Assembly (NCBI RefSeq): GCF_029255125.1
Contig: NZ_JAPUVR010000076.1
Location: 62,001-126,000, forward strand
Reading direction: 5' to 3'
Origin: Accumulibacter sp.
GTDB lineage: Bacteria > Pseudomonadota > Gammaproteobacteria > Burkholderiales > Rhodocyclaceae
DNA: 64,000 nucleotides
Shown here piece by piece: positions 56,882 through 64,000 of this stretch (the stretch's first letter is position 1; each line of letters starts with the position of its first letter). The position numbers and the translations under genes are program-made. The notes beneath the pieces were generated by a model, which was given only the letters and a program-made list of their open reading frames with translations, did no database searches and was not told the origin of the DNA.

Positions 56882-57158
56882 CAATTCCAAGTTTGAGCAA
56901 GAGAGTGTGGCTATGGCCATTGTGGGGTCGCGTAGTTGGATGACGGGCAGCAAGGCACATCCAGCGATCACCCCGTCTTGAGAAGCGAGCATCTGCGCAG
57001 GCTTCGCGCCGAACCCTGCGCCGGCCCTTGTCGCACCGCGCAACGGTGCCTTCATCCATGGTTTATCCAGGAATTTTGCGCCACGACCGGGATGTTGGAA
57101 GCGCTCTTGTTAATGGCGGTGAGAAACCGCGGCAATCTGGCGCAGAAAAGCGCAGGTC

Positions 57159-57201
57159 AGCATGGCTGCCAGCGCGGAACTGCCGCGCTTACAGCCATGC
57201 T
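57159..57201. repeat. Nested perfect hairpin
   Basis: The outer stem is AGCATGGCTG / CAGCCATGCT (57159-57168 and 57192-57201), 10 bp perfect. The inner stem is GCGCGG / CCGCGC (57172-57177 and 57183-57188), 6 bp perfect, with loop AACTG. The two stems are joined by a symmetric 3x3 internal loop. No T-tract follows on either strand, so it is not a classical terminator. Confidence 0.75.
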
Positions 57202-57225
57202 CCAGCGTACCCGTCCCTCCGCCCC

Positions 57226-57265
57226 GTCAAGGGGTTGCTGCGCCGGGCTGGCGCCCGCCCTTGAC
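57226..57265. repeat. Second nested inverted repeat
   Basis: The outer arms GTCAAGGG / CCCTTGAC (57226-57233 and 57258-57265) are perfect over 8 bp. Inside, CGGGC TGGC GCCCG (57244-57257) forms a 5-bp stem. It lies 24 bp after the hairpin at 57159-57201. Confidence 0.6.
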
Positions 57266-57407
57266 CCGGCTCCGGGCCGGCAATTTTCGTGCCCGAATTT
57301 TCGGCCGCGCCAGATTTCGGCGGTTTTTGGCTGCCATTGACAGCCAGACGAGAGGTATTCGGGGTTAAGCTTCGACAGGTCAAAGGAACAGGGCCGAGGT
57401 ACGGGAA

Positions 57408-57797
57408 ATGCTTGCACGCGTATTCGCCGACTGTCTGGTGGTCATTCACCTGTTGTTCATCTGCTTTGCCGTTGCTGGCGGCCTCTTGGTCCAGCGTTGG
57501 CCAAAGCTCGCGGTCGTTCATCTGCCGGCCGCGGGCTGGGGTGCTTTCGTCGAGCTGAGTGGCTCGACCTGTCCGCTGACACCGATCGAGAACCGCCTGC
57601 GGCAAGCCGCGGGGCAGGCAGGCTACACGGAAAGCTTCGTCGAGCACTATCTGCTGCCGGTGATTTACCCGGTCGGGCTGACGCACGACATCCAGTTCGC
57701 CTTGGCCGGCGTCGTCATCGTGGTCAATCTGGGCCTTTACGCGTGGCTGCTCCTCAACCGCTGTAGCGAGCGACATCGTCGCAATCCAGCAGACTAG
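57408..57797 (+). CDS. DUF2784 integral membrane protein
   Basis: The 129-residue protein has three hydrophobic segments: [29 protein letters not shown] as part of a weaker one, and [18 protein letters not shown]. The DUF2784 signature is present: an N-terminal VIHLLFI..F helix, then [20 protein letters not shown] and [20 protein letters not shown]. The family is common in proteobacteria and has no known function. The start has a weak GGGAA site. It is transcribed away from the accessory operon and converges with the collagen-like gene. Confidence 0.88.
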   Translation: MLARVFADCLVVIHLLFICFAVAGGLLVQRWPKLAVVHLPAAGWGAFVELSGSTCPLTPIENRLRQAAGQAGYTESFVEHYLLPVIYPVGLTHDIQFALAGVVIVVNLGLYAWLLLNRCSERHRRNPAD

Positions 57798-57914
57798 ACC
57801 GGGCGCTGCCCTCACCGCCGCGCCGACGAGTCTTCAGCCTTCAGCATGGCAAACCGAGCGGGCAGGCGGTTCGCCTGCGCTCCGCTCGTCGCCGGTAACT
57901 ACACTTGCAGGTCG

Positions 57915-58373
57915 TCAGGCGGCCGGCTCAGCCTGCGTCTTGCTGGCCGGTTCTCCCGGCGGACCTTTCGGGCCCGCCGGTCCTTTGGCGCCCGTTGGGC
58001 CTGGCGGTCCAACCGGACCTTGCGGGCCCGTCGGACCAGCGGCACCGCTCTTGCCGGCCGGGCCGGCCGGGCCGGCCGGGCCGGCCGGGCCAGCCGGCCC
58101 CTGCGGACCAGCCGGCCCCGTTGGTCCCGCCGGCCCGGCAGATCCTGTGGCACCAGTCGCTCCGCGTTCGCCCTTGGCTCCGCTCGGGCCAGGTGCACCG
58201 GGTGGGCCGGGCGGGCCTTCCTTCAGTTGGAGCTGGGCCAGGGTCTCCTCGAGCGCTGTAATGCGATCCTGCAGCGCCTGGAGCGCGCCCGGGTCGACGG
58301 CCGCGGCCGGTTGCGCCTTCGCTTCCCTCACTTTTGCCGAAGCCTTCTTGTCTTTCTTGTCCTTCTTCGTCAC
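57915..58373 (-). CDS. Collagen-like Gly-X-Y repeat protein
   Basis: From GTG 58373 the protein has 152 residues. The N-terminus is Lys-rich ([19 protein letters not shown]). A short coiled coil ([19 protein letters not shown]) could trimerise the chain. Residues about 53-142 are 30 uninterrupted Gly-X-Y triplets, many of them GPA or GPP. The short tail [10 protein letters not shown] ends it. No signal peptide, membrane segment or anchor is visible, so secretion is unexplained. The GTG has GAGGAG seven bases upstream; an open extension to 58502 is not convincing. Bacterial collagen-like proteins usually form triple helices at the cell surface, on spores or in phage tails; the role here is unknown. 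It lies downstream of msbA and the GGDEF-EAL gene in the same direction. Confidence 0.85.
   Translation of the reverse strand: MTKKDKKDKKASAKVREAKAQPAAAVDPGALQALQDRITALEETLAQLQLKEGPPGPPGAPGPSGAKGERGATGATGSAGPAGPTGPAGPQGPAGPAGPAGPAGPAGKSGAAGPTGPQGPVGPPGPTGAKGPAGPKGPPGEPASKTQAEPAA
58053..58097. repeat. 9-bp tandem repeat inside the collagen-like gene
   Basis: The unit GCCGGCCGG occurs four times without change (58053-58088), then once with one substitution (GCCAGCCGG). It encodes consecutive Gly-Pro-Ala triplets. Being in frame, gain or loss of units would change collagen length without a frameshift. Confidence 0.85.
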
Positions 58374-58523
58374 TCGGTGTCTCCTCTCTTGATCGGAATG
58401 TGCGGAGTATCGACGCTTCGACGCTCCGTTTTCACTAATACACTCAATGCAACACTGGGTCAATACGGAGAAAGCGTCGAGTTGGTCATCGGCCCCGCGC
58501 ATTGGCGGGTGAGCCGCTCGCGG

Positions 58524-61500
58524 TCAGTCCGGCTGCACAGTCGGGCCAGGAGGATCGGCGGAGTGTTGCTGCAGGAAGCGGTTGAAATCCGCAACCTGCA
58601 AAGGCCGGCTGAACAGGTAGCCTTGATACGCGTTGCAGCCGCGCGCCGCGAGCGCATCGCGCTGCTCGTCACTCTCCACACCTTCGGCAATCACCGCCAG
58701 GCCCAGACTGTGTGCGAGCGCGATGATCGTGTCGGCGATCACTTTGTCGTTGGCGTCGGTCAACAGGTCGCGCACGAACGACTGGTCGATCTTCAACTGG
58801 TCGAAAGGCAAGCGTTTCAGGTAGGAGAGCGATGAATAGCCGGTGCCGAAATCGTCCAGCGAGAAACCAACGCCGCGCTTCTTGAGCGCGGCCATCTTGC
58901 CGATGGCGTCCTGCATGTTGTCGAGGAGAAGACTCTCGGTCAATTCGAGCTTCAGGTTGCACGGCGAAGTGGCTGAGGCGGCGAGCACGGCGAGCACTTG
59001 GTCGACGAAGTTCGGTTGGCGAAACTGCCGGGCGCTGACGTTGACCGATACGGTGAACTGCTCACGTCCGGGCAGTGCGGCCCAGACGGCCGCCTGCGCA
59101 CACGCCGTTTCGAGCACCCATAGGCCGAGCGGCAGAATCAGCCCGGTTTCCTCGGCGAGCGGGATGAACTCGCTCGGCGAGATCATTCCGCGCTTTGCGT
59201 GTTGCCAGCGGACGAGCGCCTCGGCCCCGATCACCCGACCGCGATCATCGACCTGTGGTTGATAGGCGAGAAAGAAGCTTTGCCGCTCCAGTGCCTCGCG
59301 CAGGTCCTTCTCGAGTGCCACGCGGGCGGTGACCACGGCCTGCATCTGCGGGTCGAAGAAGCGCAGCGTATTGCGTCCACCAGCTTTGGCTTCATACATC
59401 GCGAGATCGGCGCGTTTCATCAGGTCGTCGGTGCTGACTCTTGCTCCGCCGAAGAGCGCCACGCCGATGCTTGGCGTGTTGTGGTATTCGTAGCCCACCA
59501 GATCGTATGAACGATTGAGCACCGCGAGAATCTTCTCGCCGATCGTGCGACACTGCGCCGCCGCGTCATCGATGCGCTCGCCGAGGTTTTCCAACATGAC
59601 GACGAACTCGTCACCACCGAGGCGGGCAACCGTGTCGCGCTCGCGCACACAGGCGAGCAGGCGACGCGCCACTTCCTGCAAAAGGCGGTCACCCATGTCG
59701 TGCCCTAGCGTATCGTTGAGCGTCTTGAAGTTGTCCAGATCGATGAAGAGCAGGGCGCCCTGCTGACGATTGCGCTTGCTCGCCGAGAGCGCCAGGCGCA
59801 GCCGCTCGTGCAGCAGGCGGCGGTTGGGCAGGCCGGTCAGCGCGTCGTAGAAGGCGAGTTGCTGAATTTCTTCCTGCGCCTTCTTGTGCGCCGTGATGTC
59901 GGCAAGCGTGCAGACGTAGTGCGTCACGTGTCCTTCGGCATCACGCACCGACGAAATGGTCAACCACTCGGGATAAATCTCGCCGTTGCGACGCCGGTTC
60001 CAGATTTCGCCCTGCCAGGCGCCGCTCTGGGCCAGCGACTCGCGCATGGCAGCGTAGAACGCTTCGTCGTGCCGCCCCGAGCGGAGCAGGCTCGGCGAGC
60101 GCCCGAGGCACTCCTCGGCCGAGTACCCGGTGATGTCGGTAAACGCCTGGTTGATGCGCAGAATGACGCCGTCGGCCGAAGTGATGAACATTCCCTGCTG
60201 CGACTCGAAGGCCGTCGCCGCAATGCGCTCCCATTGTTCTGCCTGCTTGCGCTGCGTCACGTCGTGCGAGACGATGACGATGCGCGCCGGTCGACCCTCC
60301 TTGTTGGTGATGACCTTGCCGGCCGACGCGATATGGCTGACGCTGCCGTCGTGGCGCAGGAGCCGATACTCGATCGCCTGGCCAACGCCGTTTTCGACCG
60401 TCTGGCGAAATACGGCCTGTACACGCTCGCGGTCTTCCGGATGCACGTCGGCGAACGAGTTGCTGCCGGTCAATTGACGCTCGTCGCCAAAAAACTGGCG
60501 GTACGACGGGCTGTTGTAGAGCCGCCGCCCCTCCAGGTCGAGCACCGCGATATGTTCGCCGATGCTTTCCGAAATCAGGCGAAAGAACTCCTTCTGCTCG
60601 CGCAGGCTGCTTTCGAGCATTTTTCGTGCGGTGATGTCCTGCGTCGTCCCGACGCTGCGCAAGGGGCGCCCCGCCTCGTCGAACTCGACTTCGGCACGCT
60701 GCGCGACCCAGCGCGTCGTGTCGCCGATGACGATGCGCACTTCGATATCGAGCGCTTCGCCGCGCAGCGCGGCTGCGCTGGCGTGCTCGAGGGCTCGGCG
60801 ATCATCCGGATGGATGCGCTGCATGAACTCGTGCAGATCGCGCGCTGTCCCGCTGCCGAAACCGTAGATCCGGCAGGCTTCGGCCGACAATTCGACGCGA
60901 CCGCTGGCCAGATCGAGCACCCAACTACCCACATGTGCCACCTCCTGCGCGCGATTCAGGCTTGCTTCGCGCACCTGCAGCTCGACGCTGCGCTGTTCAA
61001 GATCGCGACTCAGGCGGCGAACCTCCTCAAGTCGACCCTGATACGTGCGGATGAGGAAAATGATCAGGAGCAAGGCGACCGCGGCATTCGCCAGGTGTAC
61101 GACGCTGTGCAGCGCGTCCGGCGTCGGCGGTCTGGGCAGCAGCTTCAGTGCATCACTCAAGGCGAAACCGGCGATCGCGCTCATCGTCGCCGCGGCCAGG
61201 ACGACGGCCACGCGCGTGCCGAGCAGCCAGCCGCCCATCAGGATGAGCAGCGGGTAGCTCGCAGTGAGCGGCGCATGCGCACCGCCGAAGAGCAGCCCGG
61301 TACCGGTGATCGTGACCCAGCTTCCCCAAACGAACACGCTCAACGCTGCGTGCAGGCGACCGACCGAGAACAGGCGCAAGGCGAGCAGCGCGACCGTGGC
61401 CATCGTTGCCGGCCCGCAAGCGCGCAGCGGCTGCTCCGGAATGAGCAGGACAATCGCCGCCAGGCCACCCAAGGCGGCAAGCAGAATCAACCATGCGGCA

Positions 61501-61580
61501 TAGCGGAGAAATTCCAGCGGCGGCGCCCAGAACGACGGCGGTTCGTTCTTCCGCGGATGCGGCGATGACCGTTCGTGCAT
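58524..61580 (-). CDS. Membrane PAS-GGDEF-EAL cyclic-di-GMP signalling protein
   Basis: The 1018-residue protein has about six membrane segments (roughly residues 22-185). Three PAS/PAC domains follow (about 205-320, 325-440, 445-570), with motifs such as GSWVLDLASGRVELS and ITGYSAEECLGRSPSLL. A GGDEF domain begins LAFYDALTGLPNRRLLHERL and has an intact RLGGDEFVVML. An EAL domain carries AEALVRWQHAKRG, SLDDFGTGYSSLSYLKRLPF and KIDQSFVRDL. Both catalytic motifs look intact, so it could make or degrade cyclic di-GMP; many such proteins favour one activity. The membrane part and PAS domains suggest control by an external or redox signal. It starts 15 bp after msbA, with GGGGGA before the ATG. 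Confidence 0.94.
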   Translation of the reverse strand: MHERSSPHPRKNEPPSFWAPPLEFLRYAAWLILLAALGGLAAIVLLIPEQPLRACGPATMATVALLALRLFSVGRLHAALSVFVWGSWVTITGTGLLFGGAHAPLTASYPLLILMGGWLLGTRVAVVLAAATMSAIAGFALSDALKLLPRPPTPDALHSVVHLANAAVALLLIIFLIRTYQGRLEEVRRLSRDLEQRSVELQVREASLNRAQEVAHVGSWVLDLASGRVELSAEACRIYGFGSGTARDLHEFMQRIHPDDRRALEHASAAALRGEALDIEVRIVIGDTTRWVAQRAEVEFDEAGRPLRSVGTTQDITARKMLESSLREQKEFFRLISESIGEHIAVLDLEGRRLYNSPSYRQFFGDERQLTGSNSFADVHPEDRERVQAVFRQTVENGVGQAIEYRLLRHDGSVSHIASAGKVITNKEGRPARIVIVSHDVTQRKQAEQWERIAATAFESQQGMFITSADGVILRINQAFTDITGYSAEECLGRSPSLLRSGRHDEAFYAAMRESLAQSGAWQGEIWNRRRNGEIYPEWLTISSVRDAEGHVTHYVCTLADITAHKKAQEEIQQLAFYDALTGLPNRRLLHERLRLALSASKRNRQQGALLFIDLDNFKTLNDTLGHDMGDRLLQEVARRLLACVRERDTVARLGGDEFVVMLENLGERIDDAAAQCRTIGEKILAVLNRSYDLVGYEYHNTPSIGVALFGGARVSTDDLMKRADLAMYEAKAGGRNTLRFFDPQMQAVVTARVALEKDLREALERQSFFLAYQPQVDDRGRVIGAEALVRWQHAKRGMISPSEFIPLAEETGLILPLGLWVLETACAQAAVWAALPGREQFTVSVNVSARQFRQPNFVDQVLAVLAASATSPCNLKLELTESLLLDNMQDAIGKMAALKKRGVGFSLDDFGTGYSSLSYLKRLPFDQLKIDQSFVRDLLTDANDKVIADTIIALAHSLGLAVIAEGVESDEQRDALAARGCNAYQGYLFSRPLQVADFNRFLQQHSADPPGPTVQPD

Positions 61581-61595
61581 GGTGATCCCCCCTGG

Positions 61596-63419
61596 CTACG
61601 CCTGCTCGCCCGCCAGCGCAGTTGGCGCAATCGGCGAAGCCTCACTGAACTGCCGCGCGTGCAGCCGCGCGTAATGGCCGTCGACGGCAAGCAGTTCGGC
61701 ATGCGTGCCACGTTCGACGATTCGCCCCTCGTCCATGACAAGAATCAGGTCGGCTTTCTCGATCGTCGACAGTCGATGCGCTATCACCAGCGTCGTCCGG
61801 CCCGCCATCACCTGGTCGAGCGCGCTCTGAATATGGCGCTCCGACTCGCTGTCGAGCGCCGAGGTCGCTTCGTCGAGAATCAGGATCGGCGCATCCTTGA
61901 GGATGGCGCGCGCGATCGCCAGGCGCTGGCGCTGGCCGCCGGAGAGCAACACGCCGTTCTCGCCCACCGGCGTGTCGTAACGCTGCGGCAGGCGATCGAT
62001 GAACTGCGCCGCGTTGGCCATGGCTGCTGCCTGTTCGATTGCGGCACGCGGTGCGCTGGCGAGATCGCCGTAGGCGATGTTGCTCGCCACCGTGTCGTTG
62101 AAAAGGACGACCTGTTGCGTGACCAGAGCGATGTGTCGGCGCAGATTGCGCAAGGTATAGTCCTCGACCGCGACTCCGTCAATCATGATCTGGCCGCTGT
62201 CGTGCTGGTAGAAGCGCGGAATCAGGCTGACCAACGTCGATTTGCCGCTGCCCGAGCGTCCGACAAGAGCAATCATCTGCCCGGGTTGGGCCGAGAAGCT
62301 GACTTCGCTGAGCACTCGTCGCTCACTGCCCGGATAGGTAAACGAGAGCCCGCGCACCTCAAGTCGTCCGCTCACCCGCGCACGTTCAACGCGACCGTGG
62401 TCGGGCTCGGGCACCTCGTCGATCTGCGCGAAGATGCTCTCGGCTCCCGCCAGGCCCTTCTGAATCGTCGCGCTGACTTCCGAAAGCTGGCGGATAGGCT
62501 TGGGCAGCATTCCCGCGGCGGTGATGTACGCAACCAGACCACCTACTGAAGCGTCGCCGCGCAAGAGCAGGACGAGAACGAGCAGACCGGCCATCGCACT
62601 GAACGTGACGAACTGCAAGGCCGGCGTATAGCTCGCCGCCGTGCGCACCATGCGCAACTGCTTGGCGGTATTCTCGGCGCTCGCCCGGTGAAAGCGCGCC
62701 GTTTCGTAGTCCTCGCCGCCGAAGCTGCGCACGACGCGATAGCCCTGGATCGCCTCCGCGGCAACGTGCGTCAGATCGCCCATGGCGACCTGTATCTTGC
62801 GGCTCTGCCGGCGGAACTTGCGGCTTGCGCGGGTCACCATCAGGCCGATGATCGGCAGGATGGCCAGCATCACCAGCGTCAGTTGCCAGTTCATCCAGAG
62901 CAGATAGGCGAAAAGGAAGATCACCGTCAGACCTTCGCGAATGACCACCTTGATCGCCTCGGTCGCCGCTCCAGTCACCATCGTCACGTCGTAGGTGATG
63001 CGCGAAATCAGGTGTCCCGAGTTGTTCTGGTCGAAATAGGCGTTCGGCAAGCGCAACAGACTGGCGAACAGCGCGCGTCGCAGATCGTCGATCAGACCCA
63101 GCGAAACGCGCGCGAGGTAGTAGTTGCCGAGAAACGAGCCGAGCCCCTGCCAGGTAATGGCCAGCACCAGGAGGAGCGGAACAGCATGGATCAGGTCCAG
63201 TTCGCCGAACACCGGAAGCACTTGGCGAGTCACACCTGGACCCGCGTTCAACCCGTCGACGAAATACTTCAGGATGCCCGCCATCATCGGTTGCGACGAG
63301 GCGAAGATCAGATAGCCGAGCAGACTGACCGCAAACCAGCCGATCAGCGGGCGCAGATAACCCAGCAGGCGCAAGTAGACGCGCAGCGAAGATACCGGGA
63401 GCTGACTGGCTGAGGGCAT
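61596..63419 (-). CDS. msbA: Lipid A export ABC transporter (permease-ATPase)
   Basis: MsbA flips lipid A-core across the inner membrane. The 607-residue protein has six membrane segments in the first 320 residues (for example LRPLIGWFAVSLLGYLIFAS). The nucleotide-binding domain carries Walker A ALVGRSGSGKSTLVSLIPRF, the signature LSGGQRQRLAIARAIL, Walker B ILILDEATSALDSESERHI and a switch histidine in LVIAHRLSTIEKADL. Length and layout fit MsbA rather than a peptide exporter; other lipid exporters of the family cannot be fully excluded. The GGDEF-EAL gene follows by 15 bp and may share its transcript. Confidence 0.92.
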   Translation of the reverse strand: MPSASQLPVSSLRVYLRLLGYLRPLIGWFAVSLLGYLIFASSQPMMAGILKYFVDGLNAGPGVTRQVLPVFGELDLIHAVPLLLVLAITWQGLGSFLGNYYLARVSLGLIDDLRRALFASLLRLPNAYFDQNNSGHLISRITYDVTMVTGAATEAIKVVIREGLTVIFLFAYLLWMNWQLTLVMLAILPIIGLMVTRASRKFRRQSRKIQVAMGDLTHVAAEAIQGYRVVRSFGGEDYETARFHRASAENTAKQLRMVRTAASYTPALQFVTFSAMAGLLVLVLLLRGDASVGGLVAYITAAGMLPKPIRQLSEVSATIQKGLAGAESIFAQIDEVPEPDHGRVERARVSGRLEVRGLSFTYPGSERRVLSEVSFSAQPGQMIALVGRSGSGKSTLVSLIPRFYQHDSGQIMIDGVAVEDYTLRNLRRHIALVTQQVVLFNDTVASNIAYGDLASAPRAAIEQAAAMANAAQFIDRLPQRYDTPVGENGVLLSGGQRQRLAIARAILKDAPILILDEATSALDSESERHIQSALDQVMAGRTTLVIAHRLSTIEKADLILVMDEGRIVERGTHAELLAVDGHYARLHARQFSEASPIAPTALAGEQA

Positions 63420-63500
63420 GGTGTGGATCGGCGGCGCGCACGTCCGGCAAACGGAATGGCGAGTCTAGCATGCCACTCGCGCGACGAACGGGCAACGCCC

Positions 63501-64000
63501 TCAGCGCGAGCGCGCGAGGTCAAGATCAGCCGTGTTCAGCTCGTCGATGAAGACCTGCGCCGCCGCCGCTGGTTGCCCGTTACGGCAGGTGACGACGACA
63601 TTCGCCAAGGCCTGCTTCTTCTGCAGCACCTCAACCGCGCAGCGTCCATACGCCTGCTCGATGGTCGCCAGCAGGTTGCGCGCATAGGGCGTTGCCAGCG
63701 CGCTGTCGAGGATCAGATTGGCGATCAGCAGGCCATCCGGTTCGATCACCCGGCGCGTCGCCAGCCAGAACTCGCGCGTCACCAGATGGCCGGGAATCGC
63801 GACGTGCGAGGAATAGACGTCGACCACGACGGCAGCGAAGCGCTGCTCGCTGCGCGCGACGAAGCGACGCGCGTCGTCCGCGATGAAGTCGCCACGCGCC
63901 TTCTCGCGCAGGAAATGCTTCTCGGCGATGGCGCGCACCGCCGGATCGATATCGACGTAGGTATAGTGATTGAGCGGTTCGCGGTGCGAGAGCGTGAAAC
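63501..64000 (-). CDS. Spermidine synthase-like methyltransferase-fold protein, start beyond window
   Basis: The C-terminal about 166 residues of a spermidine-synthase-like protein are visible. On the minus strand from 64000 they begin HREPLNHYTYVDIDPAVRAI, with the acidic residues that bind the nucleoside of the co-substrate. FIADDARRFVARSEQRFAAV, VVDVYSSHVAIPGHLVTREF and VIEPDGLLIANLILDS follow, as in PABS-domain proteins. The N-terminal half, including the part that would show a fused membrane transporter, lies outside the window. Substrate specificity cannot be judged: many bacterial homologues are not true spermidine synthases. It stops 81 bp before msbA. Confidence 0.75.
   Translation of the reverse strand, partial: FTLSHREPLNHYTYVDIDPAVRAIAEKHFLREKARGDFIADDARRFVARSEQRFAAVVVDVYSSHVAIPGHLVTREFWLATRRVIEPDGLLIANLILDSALATPYARNLLATIEQAYGRCAVEVLQKKQALANVVVTCRNGQPAAAAQVFIDELNTADLDLARSR

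Larger units (their letters stand above)
56882..57407. other. Structured non-coding region upstream of the accessory operon
   Basis: This 526-bp gap between the divergent accessory operon and the DUF2784 gene holds no gene that I can support; short frames on both strands have no recognisable product. Its right half is unusually rich in inverted repeats: nested hairpins at 57159-57201 and 57226-57265, then CCGGC/GCCGG at 57266-57280 and GGCTG/CAGCC near 57331. It could be a REP-like element, a remnant of a mobile element, or a structured RNA. The DUF2784 promoter should also lie here, but I see no confident hexamers. Confidence 0.5.

Noticed and set aside
56762-57055. Upstream extension of the first accessory-operon gene
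   Set aside because: The frame is open to 57055, but a promoter, two palindromes and a strong ribosome binding site lie inside it, so translation should start at 56761.
57189-57815. A 208-codon minus-strand frame opposite the DUF2784 gene
   Set aside because: It is antisense to a recognised DUF2784 gene and runs into the hairpin region; no family features.
58053-58097. CRISPR-like repeat array
   Set aside because: The short repeats are contiguous 9-bp codon repeats inside a collagen-like gene, with no spacers.
59808-61568. A 586-codon plus-strand open frame opposite the GGDEF-EAL gene
   Set aside because: It has no recognisable domain, while the minus strand carries intact PAS, GGDEF and EAL motifs.

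Overview
The window looks like a chromosomal segment of a GC-rich betaproteobacterium of the Rhodocyclales, most like the polyphosphate-accumulating Accumulibacter group. The basis is gene order (fimV-truA-trpF-trpB; pilMNOPQ-aroK-aroB-dgt; gltB-gltD), a yjcH-actP acetate uptake pair and pntAB. This assignment is an inference from gene content; no database search was possible. No rRNA, tRNA, CRISPR array, intact insertion sequence or origin was seen.

Positions 1-12330 are a minus-strand housekeeping block: a 3'-truncated trpB, then trpF, truA, a CbiQ-like membrane protein, fimV, asd, leuB, an M48 lipoprotein peptidase, an MFS transporter, a YdcH-like protein and aroC. At 12626-14625 the plus-strand yjcH-actP pair encodes acetate uptake and ends at a clear terminator. 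Minus-strand glmS, glmU, gltD and gltB follow. Next come plus-strand pntA, pntB and a CBS-domain gene, lying between gltB and dgt, which are often neighbours in related genomes. The classical dgt, aroB, aroK, pilQPONM block runs on the minus strand, with ponA (PBP1A) divergent from pilM. Plus-strand Sir2, mfd, aroG, two SPFH-domain genes, a secreted hydrolase and a small flavin/heme redox pair carry the map to 49341.

Positions 49373-56761 hold the accessory part, a tightly coupled five-gene minus-strand operon. In order of transcription it encodes a Cys/His-rich protein of unknown family, a ROK/glucokinase-like sugar kinase with a novel N-terminal domain, a phosphodiester-glycosidase-like (NAGPA) protein, a LysR-like regulator and a large B12-type radical SAM enzyme. 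Two joints are ATGA overlaps and the other two gaps are 11-18 bp. A good sigma-70 promoter has the palindrome ATGTATACAT in its spacer, and a second copy lies 65 bp upstream. I recognise the families of four proteins but no described system with this combination; it is the best candidate for something new. Upstream of it is a non-coding stretch with two nested hairpins.

Positions 57408-64000 return to ordinary content: a DUF2784 membrane protein, a small collagen-like protein with 30 uninterrupted Gly-X-Y triplets, a large PAS-GGDEF-EAL protein, msbA and a spermidine-synthase-like gene cut by the window end.
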